The translations under genes were made by a program, and so were the position numbers. This document shows positions 42,273 through 51,334 of a stretch of DNA of 58,849 bases, piece after piece. Numbering within the stretch: position 1 is the first letter of the stretch; the number at the start of each line of letters is the position of its first letter. The stretch is from Spartinivicinus poritis (lineage in GTDB: Bacteria > Pseudomonadota > Gammaproteobacteria > Pseudomonadales > Zooshikellaceae), in NCBI RefSeq assembly GCF_028858535.1, contig NZ_JAPMOU010000035.1:1-58849 (forward strand), written 5' to 3'. The notes beneath the pieces are model-generated. The model did not search any database, was not told the origin of the DNA, and saw only the letters and a program-made list of their open reading frames with translations.

Positions 42273-44165
42273 ATGAAGTCAGCACCAAATAAATTTCAAC
42301 AGCGACTTGTTGTAATTGCCCTAGGTAGTTTGGCAATGCTCATGACACTGCTATGGTTTGCACAACACACACGAGACTCAGCTTATATTACGTTACAACA
42401 ACAAGCACAGAATGAACTAGCCCGTTACCGAATAACCCTTCAAGGTATTTTGGCAAAGTATGAGTCTCTTCCCCAACTGCTGGCTTCACACCCCTTACTA
42501 GAAGCTTATGCAGCTCAACCATCAAACCAGTCTATTGATCAAATCAACAATTTATTTGCAACCACCGCAGCACTGACAGGTGCTGCTAATATCTATTTAC
42601 TGGATAGCTCTGGATTAACTGTTGCAGCCAATAATTGGAGCCAGCCTACCAGCTTCATTGGGCGTAATTTTAACTATCGTCCTTATTTTTTGCAGGCATT
42701 ACAGGGAAAAGCGGGGCGTTACTATGCTATTGGCACTACATCAAAACAACGTGGCTATTACTTCTCTTTCCCTATTCGACATAACCAACAAACAGTGGCT
42801 GTGATTGTCGTAAAAGTAAGCCTGAGCAACATAGAAAGTCGCTGGGAAACTGCCTGGGAAAGAAACCAGCCCCAGCTGGTAGTAGCCGACCCTGATGGCA
42901 TTATATTTATTAGTAGCCGCTCTCAATGGCGATTTAAATCGTTACAGCCCTTATCAATGAGCCAACTCAGGCGTTTACGCCAAACCAGGCGTTATGGTGA
43001 TAAAACAATAGCAGCATTAGCCTTAACTACAGAACCACTTTCATCCATCTTTAGTCCTGCAACAGCAATACTGACTATTCCCGAACCTGATGGCACAGAA
43101 AGACAATATTTAGCCAGCCACCTGGATATGCCAGAAGCGGGTTGGCGGGTTTATATCTTACTGGACTTAGCATCAGCTCACAGAGACAGCTGGTTTACAC
43201 TAATATTAGTCGCAACTTTGCTCACATTAGGGCTACTGGTTATATTATTTATCATTGAAAAAATTAATAACGAGCGCCAATTGAGAGAAGCAAGGGATTT
43301 ACTTGAAACCCGTGTGATGGCAAGAACAGCTGACTTAACTGCCAGCAACGAGCGGTTATTAGAAGAAATTGAAGAGCGGGAAAAAACAGCCGCTGAATTA
43401 AAACAAACTCAAGATGAGTTGATTCAGGCTGCTAAGCTGGCTCTATTAGGCCAAATGTCTGCTGGCATTAATCACGAACTTAATCAACCATTAACGGCAA
43501 TTCAGGCTTATGCCGATAATGCACGAAAGTTTTTAACAAAAAACCGGCAAGCTGAAGCAGAGGATAATCTTGGTCAAATCAGTTTGTTATGCAAAAAAAT
43601 GGCAAATATTATTGCCCAATTTAAAGTTTTCTCTCGAAAAACATCTGGCACCTTATTACCAGTAGAAGTTATCAACTGTATAACTGAATCGCTACGCCTG
43701 CTTGACAACCAAATAAAACGTAACCAAATAGAATACACGGTCAATACAAAACTTGATGAAGCCTTTATTTTAGGGGATGCCGTCCGGCTGGAACAGGTTT
43801 TTGTTAATTTGCTTTCTAATGCTATTCAAGAACTCAGTGAAAGTACTAAAAAAGTCATAACAATTAATGTTGAAACGAGCAATATTGAAAAAAATACTGT
43901 AGAAACAAACAATAACCAACTAATTATTCAATTTAGTGACTCAGGCCCGGGCATTACCAATGTAAAAAAAATATTTGAGCCATTTTATACTACAAAAGAG
44001 ATTAGCCTTGGGTTAGGTTTAGGGCTGACCATTTCAAAGCGTATTATTGAGTCATTTAATGGCCAGTTAACCGCAACAAACCACCCGGCTGGAGGTGCCG
44101 TTTTTAGTGTAGAGTTACCTCTATACAAAGGCGCCCCTACAAATGAAAAAGAAAGCAAGTTGTGA
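42273..44165 (+). CDS. dctB: C4-dicarboxylate sensor histidine kinase
   Basis: A 630-residue membrane sensor kinase. An N-terminal helix (residues 11-27) and a second near 300-330 flank a periplasmic sensor of dCACHE type containing FIGRNFNYRPYFLQALQGKAG and TSKQRGYYFSFP. A coiled coil (DLLETRVMARTADLTASNERL) leads to the kinase core: H box AGINHELNQPLTA with phospho-accepting His401, N box NLLSNAIQEL and G boxes SDSGPGI and GLGLGLTISKRI. It senses C4-dicarboxylates and phosphorylates DctD. Its stop overlaps the dctD start (GTGA). Confidence 0.92.
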   Translation: MKSAPNKFQQRLVVIALGSLAMLMTLLWFAQHTRDSAYITLQQQAQNELARYRITLQGILAKYESLPQLLASHPLLEAYAAQPSNQSIDQINNLFATTAALTGAANIYLLDSSGLTVAANNWSQPTSFIGRNFNYRPYFLQALQGKAGRYYAIGTTSKQRGYYFSFPIRHNQQTVAVIVVKVSLSNIESRWETAWERNQPQLVVADPDGIIFISSRSQWRFKSLQPLSMSQLRRLRQTRRYGDKTIAALALTTEPLSSIFSPATAILTIPEPDGTERQYLASHLDMPEAGWRVYILLDLASAHRDSWFTLILVATLLTLGLLVILFIIEKINNERQLREARDLLETRVMARTADLTASNERLLEEIEEREKTAAELKQTQDELIQAAKLALLGQMSAGINHELNQPLTAIQAYADNARKFLTKNRQAEAEDNLGQISLLCKKMANIIAQFKVFSRKTSGTLLPVEVINCITESLRLLDNQIKRNQIEYTVNTKLDEAFILGDAVRLEQVFVNLLSNAIQELSESTKKVITINVETSNIEKNTVETNNNQLIIQFSDSGPGITNVKKIFEPFYTTKEISLGLGLGLTISKRIIESFNGQLTATNHPAGGAVFSVELPLYKGAPTNEKESKL

Positions 44166-45532
44166 ACAATGAGTGTACTATGAAAGGTCTTATTTGGTTT
44201 ATTGATGATGACGAACATATACGACGCGTCGTCCAACAAAGCCTATCGCTGGCAGATTATGAAGTAACCACTTTTGAATCTGCCTCAGCAGTACTAAAAG
44301 CTTATCAACCAGACTGGCCAGGCATTATTATCACCGATATCAATATGCCAGGGATTTCTGGCATTGAACTGCTAAAACAGATATTACAGCAGGATGCTAC
44401 CCAACCAGTTATTTTGCTAACCGGCCATGGCGATATTTCCACTGCAGTAAAAGCGATGCAAGCAGGCGCTTATGACTTTATTGAAAAACCATTTGACTCC
44501 GATTTAATTCTAGATGTCGTGCGTCGAGCCTTAGAAAAACGACAGCTTACCATTGAAAACCAACAGCTAAAAGTTGAGGTCGCCACGCAAAGTGCACCAG
44601 GCCCTAGAATTTTGGGTAATAATACAGCCATAGGTAACTTGCGCCGGCTAATCCACCAAATAATGAATACGCCAACAGATATTCTTATTGAAGGAGAAAC
44701 AGGCACTGGTAAAGAACTCATTGCCCGTTATTTACATGAGCACAGCAACCGCGCCAAACACCATTTTGTTGCCATTAATTGCGGCGCTATTCCCGAACAC
44801 CTAATTGAAAGCGAGCTATTTGGCCATACCGCTGGAGCCTTTACCAGCGCAGAACAAAAACGTATTGGTAAACTAGAATATGCTAATGGCGGCACCCTGT
44901 TTTTAGATGAAATTGAAAGCATGCCTCTCAATTTGCAAATAAAACTGCTCAGGGTTTTAGAAGAACGACAGGTGCAACCTTTAGGCTCCAACCGTTTAAT
45001 TGATCTGGATATTCGCGTAGTAGCTGCAACTAAAGAAGACTTGCTGGCAAAAAGTGAGCAAGGTGAATTTAGAAATGACCTGTATTACCGGCTTAATGTC
45101 CTTACTATTAAAATTCCACCCTTACGCGAACGGCTTGATGATGTCCCATTGCTTTTTCAGCACTTTGCATCGGTAGCCGCCGCCCGATATGGCCGTGAAT
45201 TTAGTCCAATTACCACCGAGCAACAACAAGCCCTATTACAACATGATTGGCCAGGTAATGTCAGGGAACTAAGAAACTGGGCTGAGCGCTATGTACTAAT
45301 AGGCAACGACTGGCGCATAGAATTACCTGGTAGCCAGGCTATTGAAGATATTCAAAGTCGGCAAACCCTACCCGAAAAAGTTGAACGATTTGAGCAAGCC
45401 TTAATCGAAGAAGCATTAAAACAACACCAAGGTAGCATTAAAGAAACCATGGTAAGTTTAGGCCTGCCACGAAAAACCTTATACGACAAAATGAAAAAAT
45501 ACGGACTAACCCGCCAGGACTATTTAACGTAA
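44162..45532 (+). CDS. dctD: Sigma-54 dependent C4-dicarboxylate response regulator
   Basis: A 456-residue NtrC-class activator. The receiver domain has phospho-accepting Asp59 (IIITDINMPG) and KP in FIEKPFDSD. The AAA+ domain has Walker A GETGTGKELIA, GAFTSA (225-230) in place of the usual GAFTGA sigma-54 contact loop, and Walker B TLFLDEIESMP. A Fis-type helix-turn-helix (GSIKETMVSLGLPRKTLYDK) closes the protein. The GTG start overlaps the dctB stop by four bases; an ATG six codons later is an alternative. It should activate the sigma-54 promoter at 45668 upstream of dctP. Confidence 0.93.
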   Translation: MNNECTMKGLIWFIDDDEHIRRVVQQSLSLADYEVTTFESASAVLKAYQPDWPGIIITDINMPGISGIELLKQILQQDATQPVILLTGHGDISTAVKAMQAGAYDFIEKPFDSDLILDVVRRALEKRQLTIENQQLKVEVATQSAPGPRILGNNTAIGNLRRLIHQIMNTPTDILIEGETGTGKELIARYLHEHSNRAKHHFVAINCGAIPEHLIESELFGHTAGAFTSAEQKRIGKLEYANGGTLFLDEIESMPLNLQIKLLRVLEERQVQPLGSNRLIDLDIRVVAATKEDLLAKSEQGEFRNDLYYRLNVLTIKIPPLRERLDDVPLLFQHFASVAAARYGREFSPITTEQQQALLQHDWPGNVRELRNWAERYVLIGNDWRIELPGSQAIEDIQSRQTLPEKVERFEQALIEEALKQHQGSIKETMVSLGLPRKTLYDKMKKYGLTRQDYLT

Positions 45533-45667
45533 TGGGCGGGTTTCCACCCATTCCATACTGACTAATGGATGAGTTCTCACCCACTAAGACTAGGCTACAC
45601 CTCTTCCACCCTCTTTTCACATAACTTAATTAGTTGATTAATAAGAACTATTTACTTTTTATTAAAG

Positions 45668-45684
45668 TTGGCCCCATACTTGCT
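45668..45684 (+). promoter_or_regulatory. Sigma-54 promoter of dctPQM
   Basis: TTGGCCCCATACTTGCT carries the invariant GG and GC at the correct 10-base spacing, close to consensus TGGCAC-N5-TTGCA. It lies 125 bases upstream of dctP and 136 bases after dctD, an NtrC-class activator, so regulator and promoter type agree. Confidence 0.8.
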
Positions 45685-45808
45685 GACTCATACTTACTGA
45701 TAGTTAGTAGACCATTAGGCAATCATTAACTAGACAACAGTTGGTGATTGATAACTTAGATAATTAAAAAAATCTAAATAACAAAGAAAAACGCAACGAG
45801 GACAAATA

Positions 45809-46801
45809 ATGAAATTATTAAAAACAATCGCTGCTTCAGTATCAATTACCTTAGCGAGTGTCACCAGTGTATTAGCAGCCCCTATTGAAATTAAATTTTC
45901 TCATGTGGTAGCTGAAAATACGCCTAAAGGAAAAATGGCAACTAAATTTAAAGAGCTAGTTGAACAGCGCTTATCTGGAAAAGTTGTTGTTAAAGTGTTT
46001 CCTAACGCCCAGTTGTTTGGTGACGATAAAGTGCTCGAAGCCATGTTATTAGGTGATGTACAACTAGCAGCCCCTGCTCTATCTAAAATAAAAAAATATA
46101 ATAAGCAAGTTCAGGTATTTGACTTACCTTTCCTGTTTGATGATATGGCAGCCATTGATCGTTTTCAGCAGGGCCCTGAAGGGAAAAAGCTATTAAAGTC
46201 ACTAGAAAAACGAGGTTTGGTTGGTCTGGGTTACTTACATAATGGCTTTAAACAACTCTCTGCTAGCTCACCACTGAAAACCCCTGCAGACGCAAAAGGA
46301 AAAAAATTCCGTATTATGGCTTCTGATGTTTTAGTCGAACAGTTTAGAGCTGTATCAGCTAACCCCGTTAAAAAACCATTTGCTGAAGTATTTACTTTAC
46401 TACAAACCAAAGCCATTGATGGTCAGGAAAATACCTGGTCTAACATGTACTCTAAGAAGTTTTATGAAGTACAACCTTATATTACAGAGTCAAACCATGG
46501 GGTCTTAGACTATGTGGTACTCAGCTCTAAGGAATTCTGGCTAAGTTTACCTGCCGATATCCGCCCTACTGTCGAAAAAGCACTACAAGAAGCGATTGTT
46601 TATGGCAACCAAGTTGCCCTGACTAAAGGCCAGGAAGATAAGCAAGCCATTATCGCTTCAAAACGCTCGCAAGTGGTAACACTAACGCCTGAAGAACGCC
46701 AGCAATGGGTTGATGCAATGAAACCCGTTTGGAAAAAGTTTGAAGCAGAATTAGGCAAAGACTTAATTCAAGCAGCAATAAGTGCAAATCAGGGTAAATA
46801 A
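45809..46801 (+). CDS. dctP: TRAP transporter C4-dicarboxylate-binding protein
   Basis: A 330-residue periplasmic receptor with a signal peptide ending VLAA. Family features include IKFSHVVAENTPKGKMA, FPNAQLFGDDKVLEAMLLGD, the ligand-binding RIMASDVLVEQFRAVSANP and QENTWSNMYSKKFYEVQPYI. It binds succinate, fumarate or malate and delivers them to DctQM. GAGGACAAATA precedes the ATG. A REP-like cluster separates it from dctQ, which may raise dctP mRNA over the membrane genes. Confidence 0.93.
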   Translation: MKLLKTIAASVSITLASVTSVLAAPIEIKFSHVVAENTPKGKMATKFKELVEQRLSGKVVVKVFPNAQLFGDDKVLEAMLLGDVQLAAPALSKIKKYNKQVQVFDLPFLFDDMAAIDRFQQGPEGKKLLKSLEKRGLVGLGYLHNGFKQLSASSPLKTPADAKGKKFRIMASDVLVEQFRAVSANPVKKPFAEVFTLLQTKAIDGQENTWSNMYSKKFYEVQPYITESNHGVLDYVVLSSKEFWLSLPADIRPTVEKALQEAIVYGNQVALTKGQEDKQAIIASKRSQVVTLTPEERQQWVDAMKPVWKKFEAELGKDLIQAAISANQGK

Positions 46802-46839
46802 CAAAAAGTTTCAACCTCCTAGCAGAGAAGTTGTGTTGG

Positions 46840-47130
46840 CCCCCTCTCCCTCTAAGAGTGGCACAAAAGGCATTGTTAGCTCCCTCTCCCTCTGGGAGAG
46901 GGCTGGGGTGAGGGTAAAGTTACTTTAAAACCACCGCTACGCAAAACAGCCAGCACTCTTTATTTCAATTAAAGTTGCTGTCGCTAGTCTTGCAGTAGCA
47001 GACTAGCCCCTCATCCTAACCTTCTCCCCACAGGGGAGAAGGGACTTGATTTAAAGTACTTTCGCGACACTCTCAAGGGGGAGAAGAAATTTAGTTTGAA
47101 GTACTTTTGCAATAACCTCAGAGGGAGAGG
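46840..47130. repeat. REP-like repeats in the dctP-dctQ gap
   Basis: Runs of CCCTCTCCCTCT and its inverse GAGAGGG occur several times, with the segment GGGAGAGGGCTGGGGTGAGGG at 46892-46912. CTCCCCACAGGGGAGAAGGG and GAGGGAGAGG occur further on. These form alternate stem-loops. The unit resembles the purine-rich REP elements found at many sites in gammaproteobacterial genomes. It fills most of the 370-base gap and leaves dctP and dctQ in one probable operon. Confidence 0.7.
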
Positions 47131-47170
47131 TTTTTACACTGATTAAGCAGTCAATTACACGAGTAATATT

Positions 47171-47710
47171 ATGAAAAAAATTTTCCAGTGGCTAAATAAA
47201 CTGGAAGTAGCTATTTTATGCCTGCTTCTGGTATCCATGACTCTTCTGGTATTTATAGAAGTAGTTATGCGGTTTGGTTTTAACCAGGGTTTAATTTGGG
47301 CAGAAGAAGCTACCCTTTATTTAGGTGCCTGGTTGGTTTTATTTGGTGCTTCTTACGGTGTTAAAACTGGGGCTCATATAGGTGTTGATGCATTTGTAAA
47401 AACACTGCCTTCACTGTACCAACGGTCGGTTGCACTACTCACCATAGTACTTTGTTTGGTGTACTGTGGCTTATTTATTTACGGCGGCTGGATTTATCTC
47501 AGCAAACTAAAAATGATTGGCTTGGAAATGGAAGACTTGCCTATCCCCAAGTGGCAAGCATCAAGTATTTTAGTCATTGGCTTTGTTTTACTCGCCATTC
47601 GATTTATTCAGGCTGCTATCCAATTAATCAAAGGAGAAACCAATACCCTCCAGTTTGCCAATGAAGCAAAAGAAAGTATGTCGCTGGCTAAAGAAGGGAG
47701 TAAAGACTAA
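47171..47710 (+). CDS. dctQ: TRAP transporter small permease
   Basis: A 179-residue four-helix membrane protein, with LLLVSMTLLVFIEVVMRFGFN, WAEEATLYLGAWLVLFGASYG and ILVIGFVLLAIRFIQ. This is the DctQ pattern. It forms a complex with DctM. The stop overlaps the dctM start by one base (TAATG). Confidence 0.92.
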   Translation: MKKIFQWLNKLEVAILCLLLVSMTLLVFIEVVMRFGFNQGLIWAEEATLYLGAWLVLFGASYGVKTGAHIGVDAFVKTLPSLYQRSVALLTIVLCLVYCGLFIYGGWIYLSKLKMIGLEMEDLPIPKWQASSILVIGFVLLAIRFIQAAIQLIKGETNTLQFANEAKESMSLAKEGSKD

Positions 47711-49107
47711 TGACAACAATTGCCTTATTTACTTTATTATTTTTATTCATGTTGCTCGGCATGCCCGTTGCCGTAGCACTGGGCTTATCCAGCGTATTAA
47801 CCATTCTATTTTTTTCCGATGTTTCTTTGGCAACCATTGCCTTAAAATTATTTGAGTCTACATCTCATCATTATACTTTGCTGGCTATTCCATTTTTTAT
47901 CTTATCTTCTGGTTTTTTATCAACTGGCGGTGTAGCAAGACGTTTAATCGATTTTGCCTTAGCAGGTATTGGCCATATTCGAGGTGGCCTGGCCATGGCC
48001 TCAGTATTGGCTTGCATGTTATTTGCTGCCGTGTCAGGCTCATCTCCCGCTACGGTTGCTGCTATTGGCTCTATTGTTATAGCTGGTATGGTTCGAGCGG
48101 GTTACCCTGAAAAATTTGCTGCTGGAGTAATTGCCAACGCAGGCACTTTAGGTATTTTAATCCCCCCCTCTATTGTTATGTTAGTCTATGCCGCAGCAAC
48201 AGAGGTTTCTGCTGCTAAAATGTTTATGGCTGGTTTAATTCCTGGGTTATTAATGGGTGGTATTTTATTAGTCGCTATTTATATTGTTGCTCGAATTAAA
48301 AACCTACCAGCACAAACATTTCCAGGTTTCAAACAATTTACCATCTCGGCTATTAAAGCAACCGGTGGGCTGTTTTTAATCGTTATTGTGTTAGGTGCAA
48401 TTTATGGTGGTGTCGCTAGCCCAACAGAAGCAGCCGCCGTTGCAGCCATTTATGCATTTTTGATTGCAGTATTTGGTTATCGGGATATTGGCCCTTTAAA
48501 AGACTGTCCATGGCGCACCCCTGACGAATCCATAATAAAGGCTATCACCCGCAATTGCGGGCAAATGGCGTTGGCACTACCTAAGTCGGTAGTGGATGCT
48601 GAAGTAAAAAAAGTGGTTTTAGAAGCAGCAAAAGTCAGTGTGATGTTGCTATTTATTATTGCCAATGCCATGTTATTTGCTTATGTATTAACCAACGAGC
48701 AAATTCCTCATGCTATTGCTCAAACCATTGTTGAATGGGGGTTACCTGCTTGGGGCTTTTTAATTGTTGTTAATATTCTGCTGCTGATAGCCGGTAATTT
48801 CATGGAACCATCAGCCATCTTATTAATCATGGCCCCGATTTTATTCCCAATTGCTATTCAGTTAGGAATTGATCCTATCCATCTGGGAATTATCATGGTT
48901 GTTAATATGGAAATTGGTATGCTCACCCCACCCGTAGGACTTAATTTATTTGTTACAGCAGGCATTACCAAACAAAGTATGGGTTGGGTAATCAAAGCCG
49001 CTTTGCCCTGGTTAATGCTGTTGCTAGGCTTCTTAATCCTTATCACCTACATTCCATCGATATCGCTGTTTTTACCGGAATATATAGATAAGCTACAAGG
49101 GTATTAA
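47710..49107 (+). CDS. dctM: TRAP transporter large permease
   Basis: A 465-residue membrane protein with about 12 helices, the transporting subunit driven by a sodium gradient. Family features include FILSSGFLSTGGVARRL, AAVSGSSPATVAAIGSI, GTLGILIPPSIVMLVYA, and NMEIGMLTPPVGLNLFV near the C-terminus. An insert of about 50 residues around 255-305 (YRDIGPLKDCPWRTPDESI) with little hydrophobic character lengthens it over the usual 425-430 residues; similar inserts occur in some marine DctM proteins. Confidence 0.93.
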   Translation: MTTIALFTLLFLFMLLGMPVAVALGLSSVLTILFFSDVSLATIALKLFESTSHHYTLLAIPFFILSSGFLSTGGVARRLIDFALAGIGHIRGGLAMASVLACMLFAAVSGSSPATVAAIGSIVIAGMVRAGYPEKFAAGVIANAGTLGILIPPSIVMLVYAAATEVSAAKMFMAGLIPGLLMGGILLVAIYIVARIKNLPAQTFPGFKQFTISAIKATGGLFLIVIVLGAIYGGVASPTEAAAVAAIYAFLIAVFGYRDIGPLKDCPWRTPDESIIKAITRNCGQMALALPKSVVDAEVKKVVLEAAKVSVMLLFIIANAMLFAYVLTNEQIPHAIAQTIVEWGLPAWGFLIVVNILLLIAGNFMEPSAILLIMAPILFPIAIQLGIDPIHLGIIMVVNMEIGMLTPPVGLNLFVTAGITKQSMGWVIKAALPWLMLLLGFLILITYIPSISLFLPEYIDKLQGY

Positions 49108-49127
49108 ACCAACTGAAGGCACATCAC

Positions 49128-49146
49128 AAGGCATACAATGCCTTTT
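49128..49146 (+). terminator. Terminator after dctM
   Basis: AAGGCAT pairs with ATGCCTT around ACA and runs into TTTA, 21 bases past the stop codon. It is short but well placed to end the dctPQM transcript. Confidence 0.65.
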
Positions 49147-49390
49147 ACTCCTTTCAGTATTAAGGGCCATCTACAATAGTAATTTTTAGAGGCCCTTTAA
49201 TTGAGTCCTCAGATAATCTGAGACATACATTCAATTTCTCAATGTTACCTGCCTTAAGCTTTGACTTTATTGCTAAACGCTTCCTAAAATTTAACCCTAT
49301 TTATACATAAATATAAAAGTTATTAGCTATCGATGATTTAGCTATTGATAATAAAAATGAAACAACACTAAAAGTATACGCGGGGGAAAT

Positions 49391-50200
49391 ATGAGTAGTA
49401 AAACTCACCAAACCCAACGGGAGTTTTTCACTAATCCTACCTGGCAAGCCATTTTTGAGAGCAACCACTTTTATGAGTTTGAAGATATATGGCAGTTTCC
49501 AGAACAATGGGTAGAACCCCCTAACCAACGAAGAAACGGTTGGAGTGGTGTTTCAAAAATAGAGTTACAATCACCAGCCAGTGAACGGCACCCCATTTTT
49601 ATCAAAAAACAATTCAACCACAATACCAAAACAATTCGACACCCTATCCAAGGCATTCCGACATTTTCCAGGGAATTCAGTAACCTACAAGTACTTCAAC
49701 AGCACAATATTCCTACAGCTATTCCGCTGTACTATGGCGAGAGACATCATAAAGATGGTATCCAGGCGATTTTAATCACCCAAGCACTAGAAGGCTATTG
49801 CAGCCTTGAACAATGGTATCAACGCTATCGTTCTCAACATTTAGCTTCTTGGCAGCCAGTATTAAAAGCGGTTGCACGATCACTCAAGGGGTTACACGAT
49901 AAAGGCTATACTCATAACTGTTTATACCCAAAACATATCTTCGTTAATGATGTACCGTCATCCTCCTCTTTCACTGCAAAGCTCATTGATTTAGAAAAAG
50001 CCAAGCGCAATCCACTCAGAAAGCAGCGATTTTACAAAGACCTGGCTCGCTTTATTCGCCATACCAAACATATCGCTCAACAAGACTTAGACTATTTTAT
50101 TAATCAATATTTAAGTCACGGAAAATCACTAAAAAATGAAGCTTCATTTTACAATATCCTAGAGCACCATGTTTCAGAGTATACGCCTATATTAATATAA
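49391..50200 (+). CDS. InaA-family lipopolysaccharide kinase-like protein, copy 2
   Basis: A 269-residue paralogue of the gene at 41415-42221. They share NQRRNGWSGV near residue 45, FIKKQFNHNTKTIRHPIQG with the nucleotide-binding Lys, YYGERHHKDGIQAILITQALEG, LYPKHIFV and LIDLEKAKRNPLRK. The catalytic-loop acid is again replaced (YTHNCLYPKHIF). GGGGGAAAT precedes the ATG. It is monocistronic, 280 bases past dctM. Both copies lie next to the dct genes but have no known tie to dicarboxylate transport. Confidence 0.82.
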   Translation: MSSKTHQTQREFFTNPTWQAIFESNHFYEFEDIWQFPEQWVEPPNQRRNGWSGVSKIELQSPASERHPIFIKKQFNHNTKTIRHPIQGIPTFSREFSNLQVLQQHNIPTAIPLYYGERHHKDGIQAILITQALEGYCSLEQWYQRYRSQHLASWQPVLKAVARSLKGLHDKGYTHNCLYPKHIFVNDVPSSSSFTAKLIDLEKAKRNPLRKQRFYKDLARFIRHTKHIAQQDLDYFINQYLSHGKSLKNEASFYNILEHHVSEYTPILI

Positions 50201-50516
50201 CCATCGCATATCCAGCCTAGACGAAAAGATAGTGGTCCATAACAAGTTTACTCATGTACCACTATCCCAGCTATTTCATCAAATCACCAAGAAAATCCAC
50301 GTAGCCTAGATAAATAAGCCCCTTTAGCATTCTTGTGATCGTTACAACTTGTACCCAACCCTATTGATCTCATTCATATAGCTAAGACGAATGGTTTTTA
50401 GGTGCGGCCATCGAGTGACGAGATCCCATGAGTCTATAAATAATAGGTGATTGGGGCGAGAAATATAGTATCCTTTTGATATAGGGCACCCTACTCCTCT
50501 CAAGTGGAATTTGGAT
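50201..50516. other. Gap with a hairpin repeat
   Basis: Between the InaA-type and binding-protein genes. It holds the third member of the hairpin repeat family (50387-50460), which takes up much of the space. No other feature is recognised. Confidence 0.45.
50387..50460. repeat. Hairpin repeat family, member 3
   Basis: ACGAATGGTTTTTAGG, GGCCATCGAGTGACGAGAT, TATAAATAATAGGTGATTGG and GGCGAG follow the inverse of the right arm of the hairpin at 20415-20540 (GCGAAGGATATTTTAGG, GGCCACCGAGTGATGA). The later part matches the degenerate copy at 28026-28084 nearly base for base. Confidence 0.6.
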
Positions 50517-51314
50517 ATGAAAATACACTTGCCATTCATCATGCTAGCTGGCTCAGTTTTCATTACTGTAGCTACAGAGGGTGCTCAAAAGCAAACTATC
50601 ATATCTGCTCACCCTGAATTTCCTCCGGTCATGTACAAAAATAAACACAATGCCATTGTGGGGGTTGGCCCTGAATTAGCAGAACGAATTTTATCTGAAT
50701 TAGGTCATGATGCCCAAAGTAAATTTGTTGGCCCGTGGGTTCGAGTACAAGAAGCAGCAAAAGTAGGAAAAATTGATCTTATAGCAGGCATATATAAAAA
50801 TGAAGAACGCAAGCAATACTTAACTTATATTCCAACCCCTTTTTTAACAAATCCCGCAGTGATTTTTGTCAAGAAAGGTAACGCATTTCCTTTTAAACAA
50901 TGGAATGATTTAAAAGGCCGTAGAGGTGGCGCAATTATTGGTGACAAATTCAAAACCGAATTTGATGAATTTCTTTTAAAAAATAAATCGCTCATTCACT
51001 TAGAAAGAGTGAGCACTGTAAAGCAAAATTTCACAAAGCTAATCTTGGGACGAATTGACTTCATACCCTATAGTAAATATGTAGGAACCTTAACTCTAGA
51101 AAAAATGAAAATAAGAGATAATATTGAGATTTTACCCGAACCCTTGTATTCCGGATTATTTTACTTTGCCATATCTAAAAAGAGTAAGGAAAACCTTGAA
51201 AATCATATTGGTATCATTGACCAAAAAATCGTTAAGTATAAAAAAGATGGAACTGTTGACATGCTAGTGGAAAAATACACCAAAGAGTATATTAAAATGA
51301 TACAGACAAAATAA
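50517..51314 (+). CDS. Orphan periplasmic solute-binding protein (SBP_bac_3 type), second copy
   Basis: A protein of about 265 residues with a signal peptide (MKIHLPFIMLAGSVFITVAT). HPEFPPVMYKNKHNAIVGVG, WVRVQEAAKVGKIDLIAGIY, NEERKQYLTYIPTPFLTNPAVIF and LILGRIDFIPYSKYVG follow the amino-acid-type binding-protein pattern. It is homologous to the protein at 8136-8933, sharing the NEERK, PFLT-P and KQWNDLK/SQWQDL segments. ATG 50517 is preferred over an in-frame TTG two codons earlier. No permease or ATPase gene is adjacent. It ends 20 bases before the convergent type VI cluster. Confidence 0.82.
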   Translation: MKIHLPFIMLAGSVFITVATEGAQKQTIISAHPEFPPVMYKNKHNAIVGVGPELAERILSELGHDAQSKFVGPWVRVQEAAKVGKIDLIAGIYKNEERKQYLTYIPTPFLTNPAVIFVKKGNAFPFKQWNDLKGRRGGAIIGDKFKTEFDEFLLKNKSLIHLERVSTVKQNFTKLILGRIDFIPYSKYVGTLTLEKMKIRDNIEILPEPLYSGLFYFAISKKSKENLENHIGIIDQKIVKYKKDGTVDMLVEKYTKEYIKMIQTK

Positions 51315-51334
51315 CCTCCAATTTTTACCACCAG

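Noticed and set aside
45531-45552. Hairpin overlapping the dctD stop as a terminator
   Set aside because: ATGGGCGG and CCACCCAT pair with a mismatch and no T-run follows, so the evidence is too weak.
46840-47130. Small gene between dctP and dctQ
   Set aside because: The sequence is made of inverted GA/CT-rich repeats with no supported start or family pattern.
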